Source: Candidatus Uhrbacteria bacterium CG_4_10_14_3_um_filter_41_21 (GTDB lineage Bacteria > Patescibacteriota > Patescibacteriia > UBA9934). Taken from it: a stretch of DNA of 42,630 bases. Below the pieces are notes generated by a model that was not told where the DNA came from, searched no databases, and saw only the letters and a program-made list of their open reading frames with translations. Shown here piece by piece: positions 16,255 through 25,307 of this stretch. The first letter of the stretch is position 1. The number at the start of each line of letters is the position of its first letter. The translations under genes and the position numbers were made by a program. The stretch spans positions 1 to 42,630 of the forward strand of contig PFJC01000054.1 of assembly GCA_002782865.1 (NCBI GenBank). Reading direction: 5' to 3'.

Positions 16255-17715
16255 TTAAATAGATTTTGCTATATTATTCAGTACTTGCAGTGCTTGTGGT
16301 GTCGTAGCCAGTAAACCGGTAATTATTATTAATATAAGTTGAACAGACATTACGGAATGGGTAATGTTCCATTTTTCTTTTGGAAATACTTTACGGTCGT
16401 TTTCTTGGCCATACAACATTGTGATAACGCTGTGTAACATGCTGAATGTAGCTATTGATAATGAAATCAAAATCAGTGAAGACAACCAAGGATGTTGTTG
16501 CAAGCCCAAACCCAATGTCATGAATTCGCTCGTAAACAGAGCGGATGGCGGCACGGCTAAAATCATTAAAAGTCCAAGCGTGGTCAGCGTGCCGGTTATA
16601 GGTAATTTACGCATAACATTTCTTACACCTTCAATTTTTGTAGTTCGATATGACAATAATATTTCCCCGGCTCCAAAAAATAGCAATGGTTTTGTTAATG
16701 TATGAGCGATAGTGTGCAACAAGGCTGCAACCAATCCGATTGGCCCGAGACTGATTGCAAATGCCATAATACCCATATGTTCAATACTTGAATAAGCCAG
16801 CATGCGTTTATAATTGCGTTGTTGTAATAGAAATAAACTCGCGACTGTCACGGAAAGAACGCCAAAAGCTAAAAAGATGTGGTCAGTCCATTGTTCTGAG
16901 CTAAGTGATATGTCCACAATACTTTTAAAACGTAAAATTGAGTATAAGGCTATATTTAATAGTATCCCCGATAACAACGCGCTGATAGGTGATGGTGTTT
17001 TACTGTGTGCGTCCGGTAACCAAGTATGCATTGGAACAAAACCTACTTTTGTACCAAGTCCTATAAAAATGAAAATAAAACCATAACGAATTGTGTCGTG
17101 ATTAAGAAATTCAGCTTTATTTTGTAGAGACGAGAATGAAAGAGAAGTAAAGGAAAATAGACCGGCATCAGTCACACCGGTATATATAAAAATCATCATA
17201 CCCAGAAGACCTAAACTGATACCGATTGAACAAAGGATTATATATTTCCAAGCGGCTTCGATGGCGGCATCGCCACGATACATGGCAACAAGCAAGGTTG
17301 TGGCAAGAGTTGTACCTTCGAGACCAATCCAGAGGATACCTAAATTATCCGCCAATACCGTCATTAACATACTAAGGATGAATATCGGTAGGAGACAAAA
17401 ATACAATCTTACTTGGTTTAAAGATATGATTTTTTCACCATATTCAACATTTATGTAACGGTAACTGACTATGGTCGCGGTTAAATAACAAAAAGAAATC
17501 AAAATTACAAAGAGCAAACTGAACTCATCTGCCTTGAATAAACCGCCAATGGATAAAGTAATTTTATTTATTAAGGCTAATAAAGCGACGCCGATTATAC
17601 TGACAGCGGTTACAGTGGACATCAAAACAGAGAATCGTCGTATTTGTGACTCTGTTTGAGCGAAATAGACAACAACAGTAGTCAATAACAAAAGAGCTGA
17701 AAAAATAGACATCAT
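16255..17715 (-). CDS. HyfF-like proton-channel membrane subunit (NuoN/MrpD family)
   Basis: 486-residue polytopic protein (about 14 membrane segments) of the complex I/Mrp antiporter family. Residues tied to proton transfer in this family are present: glutamate E133 in LWIGLEGTTL, lysine K223 in GLGTKVGFVPMHTWLPDAH, histidines H334/H338 in LLHTIAHTLTKP, and K342. The HyfB-like partner has lysine at the TM8-type position in LKVALYG, whereas this protein has asparagine (LNIALYS). The length is slightly shorter than E. coli HyfF. It starts 2 bases after the hyfE-like stop and is followed at 4 bases by the large subunit, so it is clearly co-translated. Confidence 0.9.
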   Translation of the reverse strand: MMSIFSALLLLTTVVVYFAQTESQIRRFSVLMSTVTAVSIIGVALLALINKITLSIGGLFKADEFSLLFVILISFCYLTATIVSYRYINVEYGEKIISLNQVRLYFCLLPIFILSMLMTVLADNLGILWIGLEGTTLATTLLVAMYRGDAAIEAAWKYIILCSIGISLGLLGMMIFIYTGVTDAGLFSFTSLSFSSLQNKAEFLNHDTIRYGFIFIFIGLGTKVGFVPMHTWLPDAHSKTPSPISALLSGILLNIALYSILRFKSIVDISLSSEQWTDHIFLAFGVLSVTVASLFLLQQRNYKRMLAYSSIEHMGIMAFAISLGPIGLVAALLHTIAHTLTKPLLFFGAGEILLSYRTTKIEGVRNVMRKLPITGTLTTLGLLMILAVPPSALFTSEFMTLGLGLQQHPWLSSLILISLSIATFSMLHSVITMLYGQENDRKVFPKEKWNITHSVMSVQLILIIITGLLATTPQALQVLNNIAKSI

Positions 17716-17717
17716 AT

Positions 17718-18347
17718 TTATTCGGTAAGTTCGGTTAGACTTGAGGTGTCACCAGTTGCGTATTCTTCTTGAATTTGGCGACTTAAAATAGCCATAATGA
17801 TTACACCGGTTGTCAACGTTAATAATATTCCCGCTTCTATGGTTAATGGAATTCCAATCATTGAAAGTATTCCGAATGTCGCTATTCCATTTTCAATGGT
17901 CATAAATCCTATGATTTGAGAATATAAATCTTTGCGTATAATCATTAATATAAATCCGATAATTATTAAAGATGAGGAAACAAATGGTATTACCGGAAAG
18001 AGTTGGGTCATGTAAGCGATCCCCATTAACATAATTGCCAGTATGAAGTAGGTCGCCGTTGGTTTCAAATAAAATTTCAGTTGCATTGAAGCATGCACAC
18101 GACGAGCCGAATTAGTCATTATTATTGGTATCGCAATGACCTTAATAATTATTGTTCCTATGACAACATACATTTCATGTTCGTCACCGTGTATTAGCGA
18201 ATTAGTTAGGATTAATCCGGCCAAACACAGTGATGCAAAAACAAAATGGCGTATTAAAGCCGGTAGTCGATGCTTACTGATTAATATTAATGAAAACATC
18301 AGCAAGCCGGCTGTAAATAAATTGCTCCAAAGAGTCAATGACATCAT
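17718..18347 (-). CDS. HyfE-like membrane subunit (NuoK-containing)
   Basis: The 209-residue product has about six or seven membrane segments and is close in length to HyfE (about 216 in E. coli). The second half contains the NuoK-like part, with a buried glutamate in GFMTIENGIATFGI. The start codon overlaps the hyfC-like stop by four bases, and the hyfF-like gene follows after 2 bases. In the family this subunit contributes to the proton path between the quinone-like cavity and the antiporter-type subunits. Nothing is missing in what I can see. Confidence 0.85.
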   Translation of the reverse strand: MMSLTLWSNLFTAGLLMFSLILISKHRLPALIRHFVFASLCLAGLILTNSLIHGDEHEMYVVIGTIIIKVIAIPIIMTNSARRVHASMQLKFYLKPTATYFILAIMLMGIAYMTQLFPVIPFVSSSLIIIGFILMIIRKDLYSQIIGFMTIENGIATFGILSMIGIPLTIEAGILLTLTTGVIIMAILSRQIQEEYATGDTSSLTELTE

Positions 18348-19270
18348 AAGGTATTTGTAATTAAAGCTATTACCAAGCCGGCGAGACCAAGTAAAAATGC
18401 GCCAGTTAAATATTCTTGCATTCTATAGAGACGTATTTTTGTGATTATCGATTCAAAAAACGCAAGTAGCGCCATCGAAATTATCAGCTTGGCGATCGTC
18501 AGAATAATAATGGTTGCGATTGAAATAAAATCAACGCTCTCAAGCAAAAATAAAGATGGCCAAATGATATTTGAAAGTAGTAATGCAAAGATAGTGATTT
18601 TTATGTAACTTGCGAACTCCAACATTGCCAAATATGGACCGGAGTATTCAAGCACCATCGCTTCATGAATCATTGTGAGCTCCAAATGGGTAGATGGGTT
18701 ATCAATCGGATATCGTTTATTTTCAGACAAAGCAATCATAATCAAGGCGCCGATACTTAAGATTATGTGCGGAGTTTGTATAATAGTAATTTGCGCGGCA
18801 ACCATATCGCCGATATCCGATGTACCGGTGACAACTGCGAAACCTGCCAATGTGATAATTATCGTCGGTTCCAAAAGCGCGGAAATTGTCATCTCTCTGG
18901 AAGCACCCATTCCGCCAAAGGCACTGGCAGAATCAATTCCGCCAAAAACAAGGAAGATCGCGCCAATCATCAAAATGCCAGCAACCACAAACAAATTGCT
19001 TGAATAACCAAAAGTAATCAAGGGCAGAATGAAAGCCAAGACAACAGTGCTACCAAGAACGACATAAGGTACCAAACGAAAAACCCAAGTTGTATTGGTT
19101 GAAATTACCATTTGCTTGCGCATCAAAGTGGCAAGAGAAAAATAAGACAGAAACGGATTAGCTCCCCTCCTGCCTTGTAGTCGTGCTTTGAAAAATCGAA
19201 CCAAGCCGATGCAAAAAGGTGCAAGACTTAGGATTATAACCAACTGAATAAAGCCGAGAATTATTGTCAT
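18344..19270 (-). CDS. HyfC/HycD-like membrane anchor subunit (NuoH family)
   Basis: The 308-residue product has about eight membrane segments. The NuoH/HycD signatures are strong: FFKARLQGRRGANPFLSY near residue 27, WVFRLVPYVVLG near 63, and the acidic loop THLELTMIHEAMVLEYSGPY near 198-217, with several glutamates that face the small/large-subunit interface in relatives. In the family this subunit couples the peripheral arm to the membrane channels. Its start overlaps the hyfB-like stop (ATGA) and its stop overlaps the hyfE-like start, so translation is tightly coupled. Confidence 0.9.
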   Translation of the reverse strand: MTIILGFIQLVIILSLAPFCIGLVRFFKARLQGRRGANPFLSYFSLATLMRKQMVISTNTTWVFRLVPYVVLGSTVVLAFILPLITFGYSSNLFVVAGILMIGAIFLVFGGIDSASAFGGMGASREMTISALLEPTIIITLAGFAVVTGTSDIGDMVAAQITIIQTPHIILSIGALIMIALSENKRYPIDNPSTHLELTMIHEAMVLEYSGPYLAMLEFASYIKITIFALLLSNIIWPSLFLLESVDFISIATIIILTIAKLIISMALLAFFESIITKIRLYRMQEYLTGAFLLGLAGLVIALITNTL

Positions 19271-21258
19271 ATTGATAGAAAAACAGTGCTAATCAAAGCT
19301 AGTACAATCAATGATATATAAAATTGGATTATTCCATTCTGTATCCGTCGTACAAGTGTGGATAAGAGAAGTGTAAGACGCGCTATCGGTCGGTAAAATA
19401 ATTCAAACCAAATGTGTTTTCTATTTAATTCGATATGACGTGAAATCATCCATTTATTGTTGGGGATTATGCGCGTGTCAATGATTTTTTTATTAAAACT
19501 GAACAGTATGTTGAAGAAAAAGCGAATAGGAGCGGAAAATGCCGTTGCGGTGTATTCCATTTGAGAGTTTATCGGTTGCCCACAGTCCCATGTGTGATAG
19601 GCTCGTTCAAATTTTCTTTTGCTGAAAATATACCGCAAAGAAAATACCAGTATGATAGAGCCAATTATCAAACTCCCGATCAGTAAAGGATTATAGTTAC
19701 CGTCTGTGAGAGCTAATGATGTTTTAAGACCGTTATTTATCGTTAGAGAACCTAATCCGATTATTTTTAGTATGGATGGCGCTCCGAGTCCAAGGATAAC
19801 GGATGCGATGACTGTCAGGGCGACAGACAATGAGAGCAAAAAATTCGGTTCTTTGGCGTGTGTGATTTCTTTACTGCGCGAGCCGGCTAGGAAGATTAGA
19901 GCAAACATTCTTACCATTGCAAAAATTGATAAACCACCGACAAAAGAGAAAGTCGCCAACACCGTAATCAATAAACCTTGATTGAGTTGGGAAATTGAAA
20001 TAATTGTGTTTATGATTTCTTGGAGGAATATCCATTCACCGATAAAACCGGAGAATGGTGGTAAGGCGACAGCAGTAAGGATTAAGAACAGTATCAATCC
20101 TGAAAATTTTGGCATATAGTGGGCAAGTCCCCCCATCACTTCCAAACTTCGGCTATGAGCTTGGCTCATAATCACCCCGGCTCCCATAAATAATCCTGAT
20201 TTAAAAAGTGCGTGTGCGAAAGTGTGAATTATCACTGCCGTGATCGCTGTTGTAAATAACAGCGGCTGATTGATTGATTGAGCAAATAATGCCACTCCAA
20301 CCATTGAAAAAAGTAAGCCTAAATTCTCCATTGATGAATAAGCCAGTATTTTTTTTAAATCATTTTCAACTACCGCATATAGAACGCCATAGACGGCGGT
20401 TATCAATCCTATGAAAATAATAATATATGTCCAACCTGTTGGGAGTGTCGGCCAAACAGATAACGCCAGTCGTAGAAATCCGTACAGTGCCACCTTCAAC
20501 ATTACACCGGACATCAAAGCCGAAATATTGCTTGGTGCTTGAGGATGAGCCTCCGGCAGCCAAACATGAAATGGCCATAAGCCTGCCTTTGATCCGAAAC
20601 CAAAGACAGCCAGAGCAAATGTTACCCCGAGCAACCCAATTGATAAATCTGAAGATATTATTGAAATTTCATCGAATGATGCAAAAAATAAACCCTTTGA
20701 TAAGATTGAAAAACTGGCGAGAATCGCACCGGCGCCAAGATGTGTCATTATCAAATAAAGCAAGCCGGCTTTAATAGATTCAGTCTGCTTATCGGTAAAA
20801 ACCAAAAATAAAGAAGTGAAGGACATTATTTCCCAGCCTGCTAAAAAACTGATTGGGGTCGTTGAAATTAAAACAAGTTGCATGCCAAAAATAAACAACG
20901 CCATTAAGAACGTGACTGACTGTAAATTATATGTTTTTGAGTATAGCGGTAAATATCCGATACTGAATAAAGCAACTATACAAATAACTGTATTTACTAT
21001 GAAGAAAAATAATGCGGACAAATAGTCAATTTCAAAGACTGATCCGAAAAGAATCGAGCTGCTGCCGATAATAATATTAGCTTGGGCACTAAGAAAAAAT
21101 AAAATACTGGAAATAGCGCCAACCAAAGCGGCTATACTCAGTATTGCTAAACTTATTTTTTGAATAATAAATCGGCGTCCGAGAAGCGCGATAATGGAGG
21201 CTGAAAATGAGCCAATCAAAGAAAACCAAATTAAAAATACAATCATTTGGGTGTTCAT
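19267..21258 (-). CDS. HyfB-like proton-channel membrane subunit (NuoL family)
   Basis: 663-residue polytopic protein, the same size as E. coli HyfB (about 672). Family proton-path residues are all visible: E143 in LAGWEIMSF, K224 in FGSKAGLWPFHVWLPEAHPQAPS, H231, K255 in GVMLKVALYGF, H345/H349 and K353 in HALFKSGLFMGAG. The C-terminal part (about 540-663) includes the HyfB-type HTWDCGQPINSQMEYTATAFSAPIR segment. It begins 7 bases after the small-subunit gene and overlaps the hyfC-like start. The residues suggest that a working ion channel is kept, in contrast with the stripped redox subunits. Confidence 0.92.
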   Translation of the reverse strand: MNTQMIVFLIWFSLIGSFSASIIALLGRRFIIQKISLAILSIAALVGAISSILFFLSAQANIIIGSSSILFGSVFEIDYLSALFFFIVNTVICIVALFSIGYLPLYSKTYNLQSVTFLMALFIFGMQLVLISTTPISFLAGWEIMSFTSLFLVFTDKQTESIKAGLLYLIMTHLGAGAILASFSILSKGLFFASFDEISIISSDLSIGLLGVTFALAVFGFGSKAGLWPFHVWLPEAHPQAPSNISALMSGVMLKVALYGFLRLALSVWPTLPTGWTYIIIFIGLITAVYGVLYAVVENDLKKILAYSSMENLGLLFSMVGVALFAQSINQPLLFTTAITAVIIHTFAHALFKSGLFMGAGVIMSQAHSRSLEVMGGLAHYMPKFSGLILFLILTAVALPPFSGFIGEWIFLQEIINTIISISQLNQGLLITVLATFSFVGGLSIFAMVRMFALIFLAGSRSKEITHAKEPNFLLSLSVALTVIASVILGLGAPSILKIIGLGSLTINNGLKTSLALTDGNYNPLLIGSLIIGSIILVFSLRYIFSKRKFERAYHTWDCGQPINSQMEYTATAFSAPIRFFFNILFSFNKKIIDTRIIPNNKWMISRHIELNRKHIWFELFYRPIARLTLLLSTLVRRIQNGIIQFYISLIVLALISTVFLSI

Positions 21259-21265
21259 ATCAATA

Positions 21266-21793
21266 TTAATTTCTCAAGGATTGTAAAATAACACTAAGTA
21301 TTTGCTTTGGACTTGGTGGGTCGCCCGGAATCTTAATATGAACAGGGATTACCGATTCTACCGGTCCGACAACGGCATATGAATCCTTCCAGATTCCACC
21401 TGTACAAGCGCCATCACCGATCGCGACAACAATACACGGATGAGGCGCTGCCTCATAGGTGGTTTTTACGGCGCGCTCTAGATTTCTGGTCACCGGGCCA
21501 GTTACCCATAGCATGTCGGCGTGGCGCGGTGAAGCAACAAAGCTTAAGCCAAATCTTTCTATATCATAATAAGCATTTCCAAGTGCTATTAATTCCATTT
21601 CCTCGGCATTTGTTGACCCACCATCAACGGCTCTGATACGCAAAGAGCGACCATTATAAAGCTTTTTTATAATGGTCTTAAGTTCGGTACCTATAGTCTC
21701 AAGATCAACATCTTTATTTTTTTTGTAATTATTTTCCGGTTCAGTCAGATTAGAATTTAGAAAAAGATACTTCAGTAATTTGATTTTAGACAT
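21266..21793 (-). CDS. HyfI/HycG-like small subunit (NuoB family) lacking most cluster cysteines
   Basis: The 175-residue product is related to the NuoB-type small subunit of group 4 hydrogenases. Fold landmarks are LRIRAVDGGS, RHADMLWVTGPVT, VVAIGDGACTGG and KIPGDPPSPKQIL. The proximal 4Fe-4S cluster normally needs the cysteines of SCNGC, GxCA and PGCPP. Here SCNGC reads STNAE (T61, E64) and PGCPP reads PGDPP (D158); only C130 in GACTGG remains. The cluster is therefore almost certainly absent. The first 45 residues are basic and not recognisable. It is the first gene of the operon, behind a TTGACA promoter with a leader of only about 9 bases. Confidence 0.88.
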   Translation of the reverse strand: MSKIKLLKYLFLNSNLTEPENNYKKNKDVDLETIGTELKTIIKKLYNGRSLRIRAVDGGSTNAEEMELIALGNAYYDIERFGLSFVASPRHADMLWVTGPVTRNLERAVKTTYEAAPHPCIVVAIGDGACTGGIWKDSYAVVGPVESVIPVHIKIPGDPPSPKQILSVILQSLRN

Positions 21794-21808
21794 AAATTTT
21801 ATGACTTT

Positions 21809-21837
21809 ATTTTGCTCTTATCACTTTGTAATGTCAA
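21809..21837 (-). promoter_or_regulatory. Promoter of the hyf-like operon
   Basis: Minus strand: consensus -35 TTGACA (21832-21837), 17-base spacer, -10 CAAAAT (21809-21814, 4 of 6 matches). The predicted start lies about 9 bases before the first ATG, so the mRNA would be nearly leaderless. Confidence 0.5.
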
Positions 21838-21890
21838 ATTTCGTACTAAATATAAATTTATGATTACCAGTTTGTTTGCCACTCATCAAT

Positions 21891-21927
21891 AAAAAATTGG
21901 ACCACCGCGCCGGAGAGGCTGGTGGTC
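21891..21927 (-). terminator. Intrinsic terminator after the 135-aa orphan gene
   Basis: Minus strand: GACCACC…GGTGGTC (7-bp GC-rich stem, 14-base loop) followed by CAATTTTTT. It is placed right after the orphan gene and before the hyf promoter, which isolates the orphan from the operon. A second smaller stem GTAGC…GCTAC lies between the stop codon and this hairpin. Confidence 0.75.
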
Positions 21928-21946
21928 GTGAATTGTAGCGCGAGGG

Positions 21947-22354
21947 CTACAGGGGGCGGTTTTTGGGGTCAGCGAAGAAGGATCGCTGACCTGGCGCACT
22001 GCCGCTCACTAGTCTGGCATTGGCATAGGCGCGCAGAGCCGGACCGATGATGATGCGGTCTTCTTCTTTCGAGCTTCTCAGTACGAGTGCGATGACATTT
22101 CTGTCTTGCATCAGCTTGAATAGTGCTACCCTTCGTTCAGGGCTGACGTGCGGATCCATGTACGAGAAAGCGACCACAGCCACGTTCGGACTATTGCGAG
22201 GCTGGTAGCTCATGACACCTTTGTCCATGGCCACAGGTGTCGTTGGCACGGCCGTAATTCCGAGCTTTTCGAACACGGTGGCGACATCTTTCATCGACAG
22301 GTGACCTGTGTCTTCTTCAGTCAGTGGGAAGCAGAAGATGAATGGTTCCGACAT
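21947..22354 (-). CDS. GC-rich orphan protein of 135 residues, function unknown
   Basis: I do not recognise this protein. It begins MSEPFIFCFPLTEEDTGH and appears soluble, with no signal peptide or membrane segment, and ends in a polar tail rich in Arg, Pro and Gly. A hydrophobic core VAVVAFSYMDP and NVIALVLRSS suggests an alternating alpha/beta fold. By eye the gene is much richer in G+C than its neighbours, with frequent GCG, CGC and CGG triplets. It has a consensus Shine-Dalgarno AGGAGG six bases before the ATG, which is otherwise nearly absent in the window. A hairpin terminator lies on each side. Together this suggests an independently expressed, perhaps recently acquired, gene. Confidence 0.8.
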   Translation of the reverse strand: MSEPFIFCFPLTEEDTGHLSMKDVATVFEKLGITAVPTTPVAMDKGVMSYQPRNSPNVAVVAFSYMDPHVSPERRVALFKLMQDRNVIALVLRSSKEEDRIIIGPALRAYANARLVSGSAPGQRSFFADPKNRPL

Positions 22355-22396
22355 GAATACCTCCTGGGTTGCGCTGATAGTTTGTCAGAAAAGCAT

Positions 22397-22430
22397 AAAA
22401 AAATCAACCCATTGCCAGGGTAGATTTTTT
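22397..22430. terminator. Bidirectional terminator at the end of the ATP synthase operon
   Basis: AAAAAAATCAACCC-ATTGCCA-GGGTAGATTTTTT forms a stem with one mismatch, with A- and T-tracts on both sides. It lies after the atpC stop and before the orphan gene, so it ends the long atp transcript. Confidence 0.75.
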
Positions 22431-22435
22431 ATAAT

Positions 22436-22460
22436 CTATAAGCTAATAGCTAAAAGCTTT
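22436..22460. repeat. Family A repeat (AGCTAATAGCT words)
   Basis: CTATAAGCTAATAGCTAAAAGCTTTT sits directly beyond the atpC stop. The same word family recurs at 25240-25306, 30951-30980 and 35021-35040, and inside the helicase gene at 12471. Confidence 0.55.
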
Positions 22461-22463
22461 TGT

Positions 22464-22898
22464 CTACTGCTTTCCAACATCCCTATACTTCCCTTTTCTG
22501 GCTACCTTGTAACGCGCCAATTCTCTTTCTAGGTGAACTAAGGCGTCGGCATAGACAACATCACCTTGATTTCTTGCTTCTTGCAAGCGCTTTTCGGCCA
22601 AGTCTTTAGCTTTTTCAATTTCTTCTAAGGTCAATTCTTCAGATCTTTCGGCAGAATCAGCCAAAACCACAACCGAATTTTCGTTCCTAACTTCAATTAG
22701 TCCGGTTGAAACAGCTAGAAGTGATTCATTTCCACCATCTTTTAATCTCATCTCACCGGAGCGCAAAAGCGAAACCAATGGGGCATGATTTGGTAAAATA
22801 GTAATCTCACCGATTTCTGTCATAACAGAAATCGAATCAACCGAGTCTTCGAAAACGGTTCTTTCTGGTGTTACGATTTTTAGGTTAATTTTCTGCAT
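22464..22898 (-). CDS. atpC: F1 ATP synthase epsilon subunit
   Basis: The 144-residue product has the N-terminal beta-sandwich (about 1-85; MQKINLKIVTPERTVFEDSVDSI, then GEITILPNHAPLVSLLRSGEM) and the C-terminal helical hairpin (about 90-135; LTLEEIEKAKDLAEKRLQEA). It forms the central stalk with gamma and can inhibit ATP hydrolysis in relatives. It is the last gene of the operon, 5 bases after atpD, and a terminator follows. Confidence 0.96.
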   Translation of the reverse strand: MQKINLKIVTPERTVFEDSVDSISVMTEIGEITILPNHAPLVSLLRSGEMRLKDGGNESLLAVSTGLIEVRNENSVVVLADSAERSEELTLEEIEKAKDLAEKRLQEARNQGDVVYADALVHLERELARYKVARKGKYRDVGKQ

Positions 22899-24289
<1,391 letters not shown>

Positions 24290-24304
24290 TTATCTTTTAA
24301 GTCG

Positions 24305-24326
24305 CATAGGGCCTATAAGACCTATA
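24305..24326. repeat. Family B hairpin between atpG and atpD
   Basis: CATAGGGCCTATAAGACCTATAG contains two overlapping possible stems (ATAGG with CCTAT). The word is shared with other gaps of this operon. It may tune relative expression of atpD; that is inference. Confidence 0.45.
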
Positions 24327-24327
24327 G

Positions 24328-25236
24328 TTAATTATTCATTGATTCAAGAGCCGCTTTTCCGGTTGAAATTTCGGCAATCTCTTGAGTAATTCCAGCCTGG
24401 CGGATTCTGTTATAGGTAAACTTTAATTCTTCAAGCATTTCGTTAGCGGCGTCGCTGGCGTTACGCATGGCCATCATGCGGGCAGAGTGTTCAGACGCAG
24501 TCGACTCCAGAAGCGCTTGGTAAAGCATTGTTTCAATCAGTCTTGGCAATGTTCTATTTAACACCTCTTGCGCGTTTGGCTCAAAAGTATATTCAGTTTT
24601 TCCGTTTCCATTTGTTCCATTTGTGGTTTTATCGACATTACCAAGTTTCTTGTCTGGAGTGCTGAATGGTAGCAGCTCTAGAAGTCTTGGTTTTTGCTCA
24701 AGCCCGGAAATATAGTCTGTGTACCCAAGTACAACTTTTTTGTACTCACCATTCATGTAACCGTCTAGGATAAGTTTTGAGATTGGTAAAATATCACCAA
24801 ACACCGGTTTGTTAGTCAGGCCTTCAAAAGTTGCTATAACATTAACTTTTTTCTTAGACAGCGCCATGTCCCCCTTTTTACCAACTGATATCAGATCAAA
24901 AGGCGTTTCTTTATTTTCTCGCAGTAACTCAATTGATTTTTTTACCATGTTTGAGTTATATCCTCCCGCCAGTCCACGGTCTGATGTAAATAAAACTAAA
25001 AGTATTTTTTCAGCTTCATCATTGCTTTGCAAAAGTGGATGAGAAACATTTGGAGCATAAATTCCCACTGAGGTAATTGTTTGCCAGGAAAGTTTTGCAA
25101 ATGGGCGAGTGTCTGTAGCTGCCGATGTTGCCCTACGCATTTTTGAAGCAGCCACAAGCTCCATCGCCTTGGTGATTTTCATCGTGTTGGCGATTGATTT
25201 GATTCTGCGTTTTACAACTTTTGCGTTAGCACTCAT
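24328..25236 (-). CDS. atpG: F1 ATP synthase gamma subunit
   Basis: Central rotor stalk. The 302-residue product has the typical N-terminal helix (KRRIKSIANTMKITKAMELVAASKMRRA) and C-terminal helix (ASEHSARMMAMRNASDAANEML…YNRIRQAGITQEIAEI), which form the coiled coil inside F1. A low-complexity insertion near residue 210 (KLGNVDKTTNGTNGNGKTEY) makes it slightly longer than the common 285-290. Flanked by atpA (71-base gap with a family A hairpin) and atpD. Confidence 0.97.
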   Translation of the reverse strand: MSANAKVVKRRIKSIANTMKITKAMELVAASKMRRATSAATDTRPFAKLSWQTITSVGIYAPNVSHPLLQSNDEAEKILLVLFTSDRGLAGGYNSNMVKKSIELLRENKETPFDLISVGKKGDMALSKKKVNVIATFEGLTNKPVFGDILPISKLILDGYMNGEYKKVVLGYTDYISGLEQKPRLLELLPFSTPDKKLGNVDKTTNGTNGNGKTEYTFEPNAQEVLNRTLPRLIETMLYQALLESTASEHSARMMAMRNASDAANEMLEELKFTYNRIRQAGITQEIAEISTGKAALESMNN

Positions 25237-25239
25237 ATT

Positions 25240-25306
25240 TTAGCTCTTAGCTTATAGCTGTTAGCTATTAGTTTTCCCTAATAGCTAAGGGCTAATAGCT
25301 AATGGC
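25240..25306. repeat. Family A long inverted repeat between atpA and atpG
   Basis: The gap is almost entirely made of AGCTATTAGC-type words: TTAGCTTATAGCTGTTAGCT on one arm and TAATAGCTAAGGGCTAATAGC on the other, with TTTTCCC at the centre. It can fold as a long imperfect hairpin in the atp mRNA. It may be an mRNA processing or attenuation site, or a mobile repeat. Confidence 0.6.
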
Positions 25307-25307
25307 T

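Noticed and set aside
20366-20774. ORFs on both strands inside the hyfB-like gene
   Set aside because: They are shadows of the 663-residue membrane protein, which has intact family motifs throughout.
14694-21793. Reading the operon as respiratory complex I or as an active Ni-Fe hydrogenase
   Set aside because: No NuoE/F/G/I subunits are present, the gene order and fusions are Hyf-like, and the Ni-Fe and cluster cysteines are missing.
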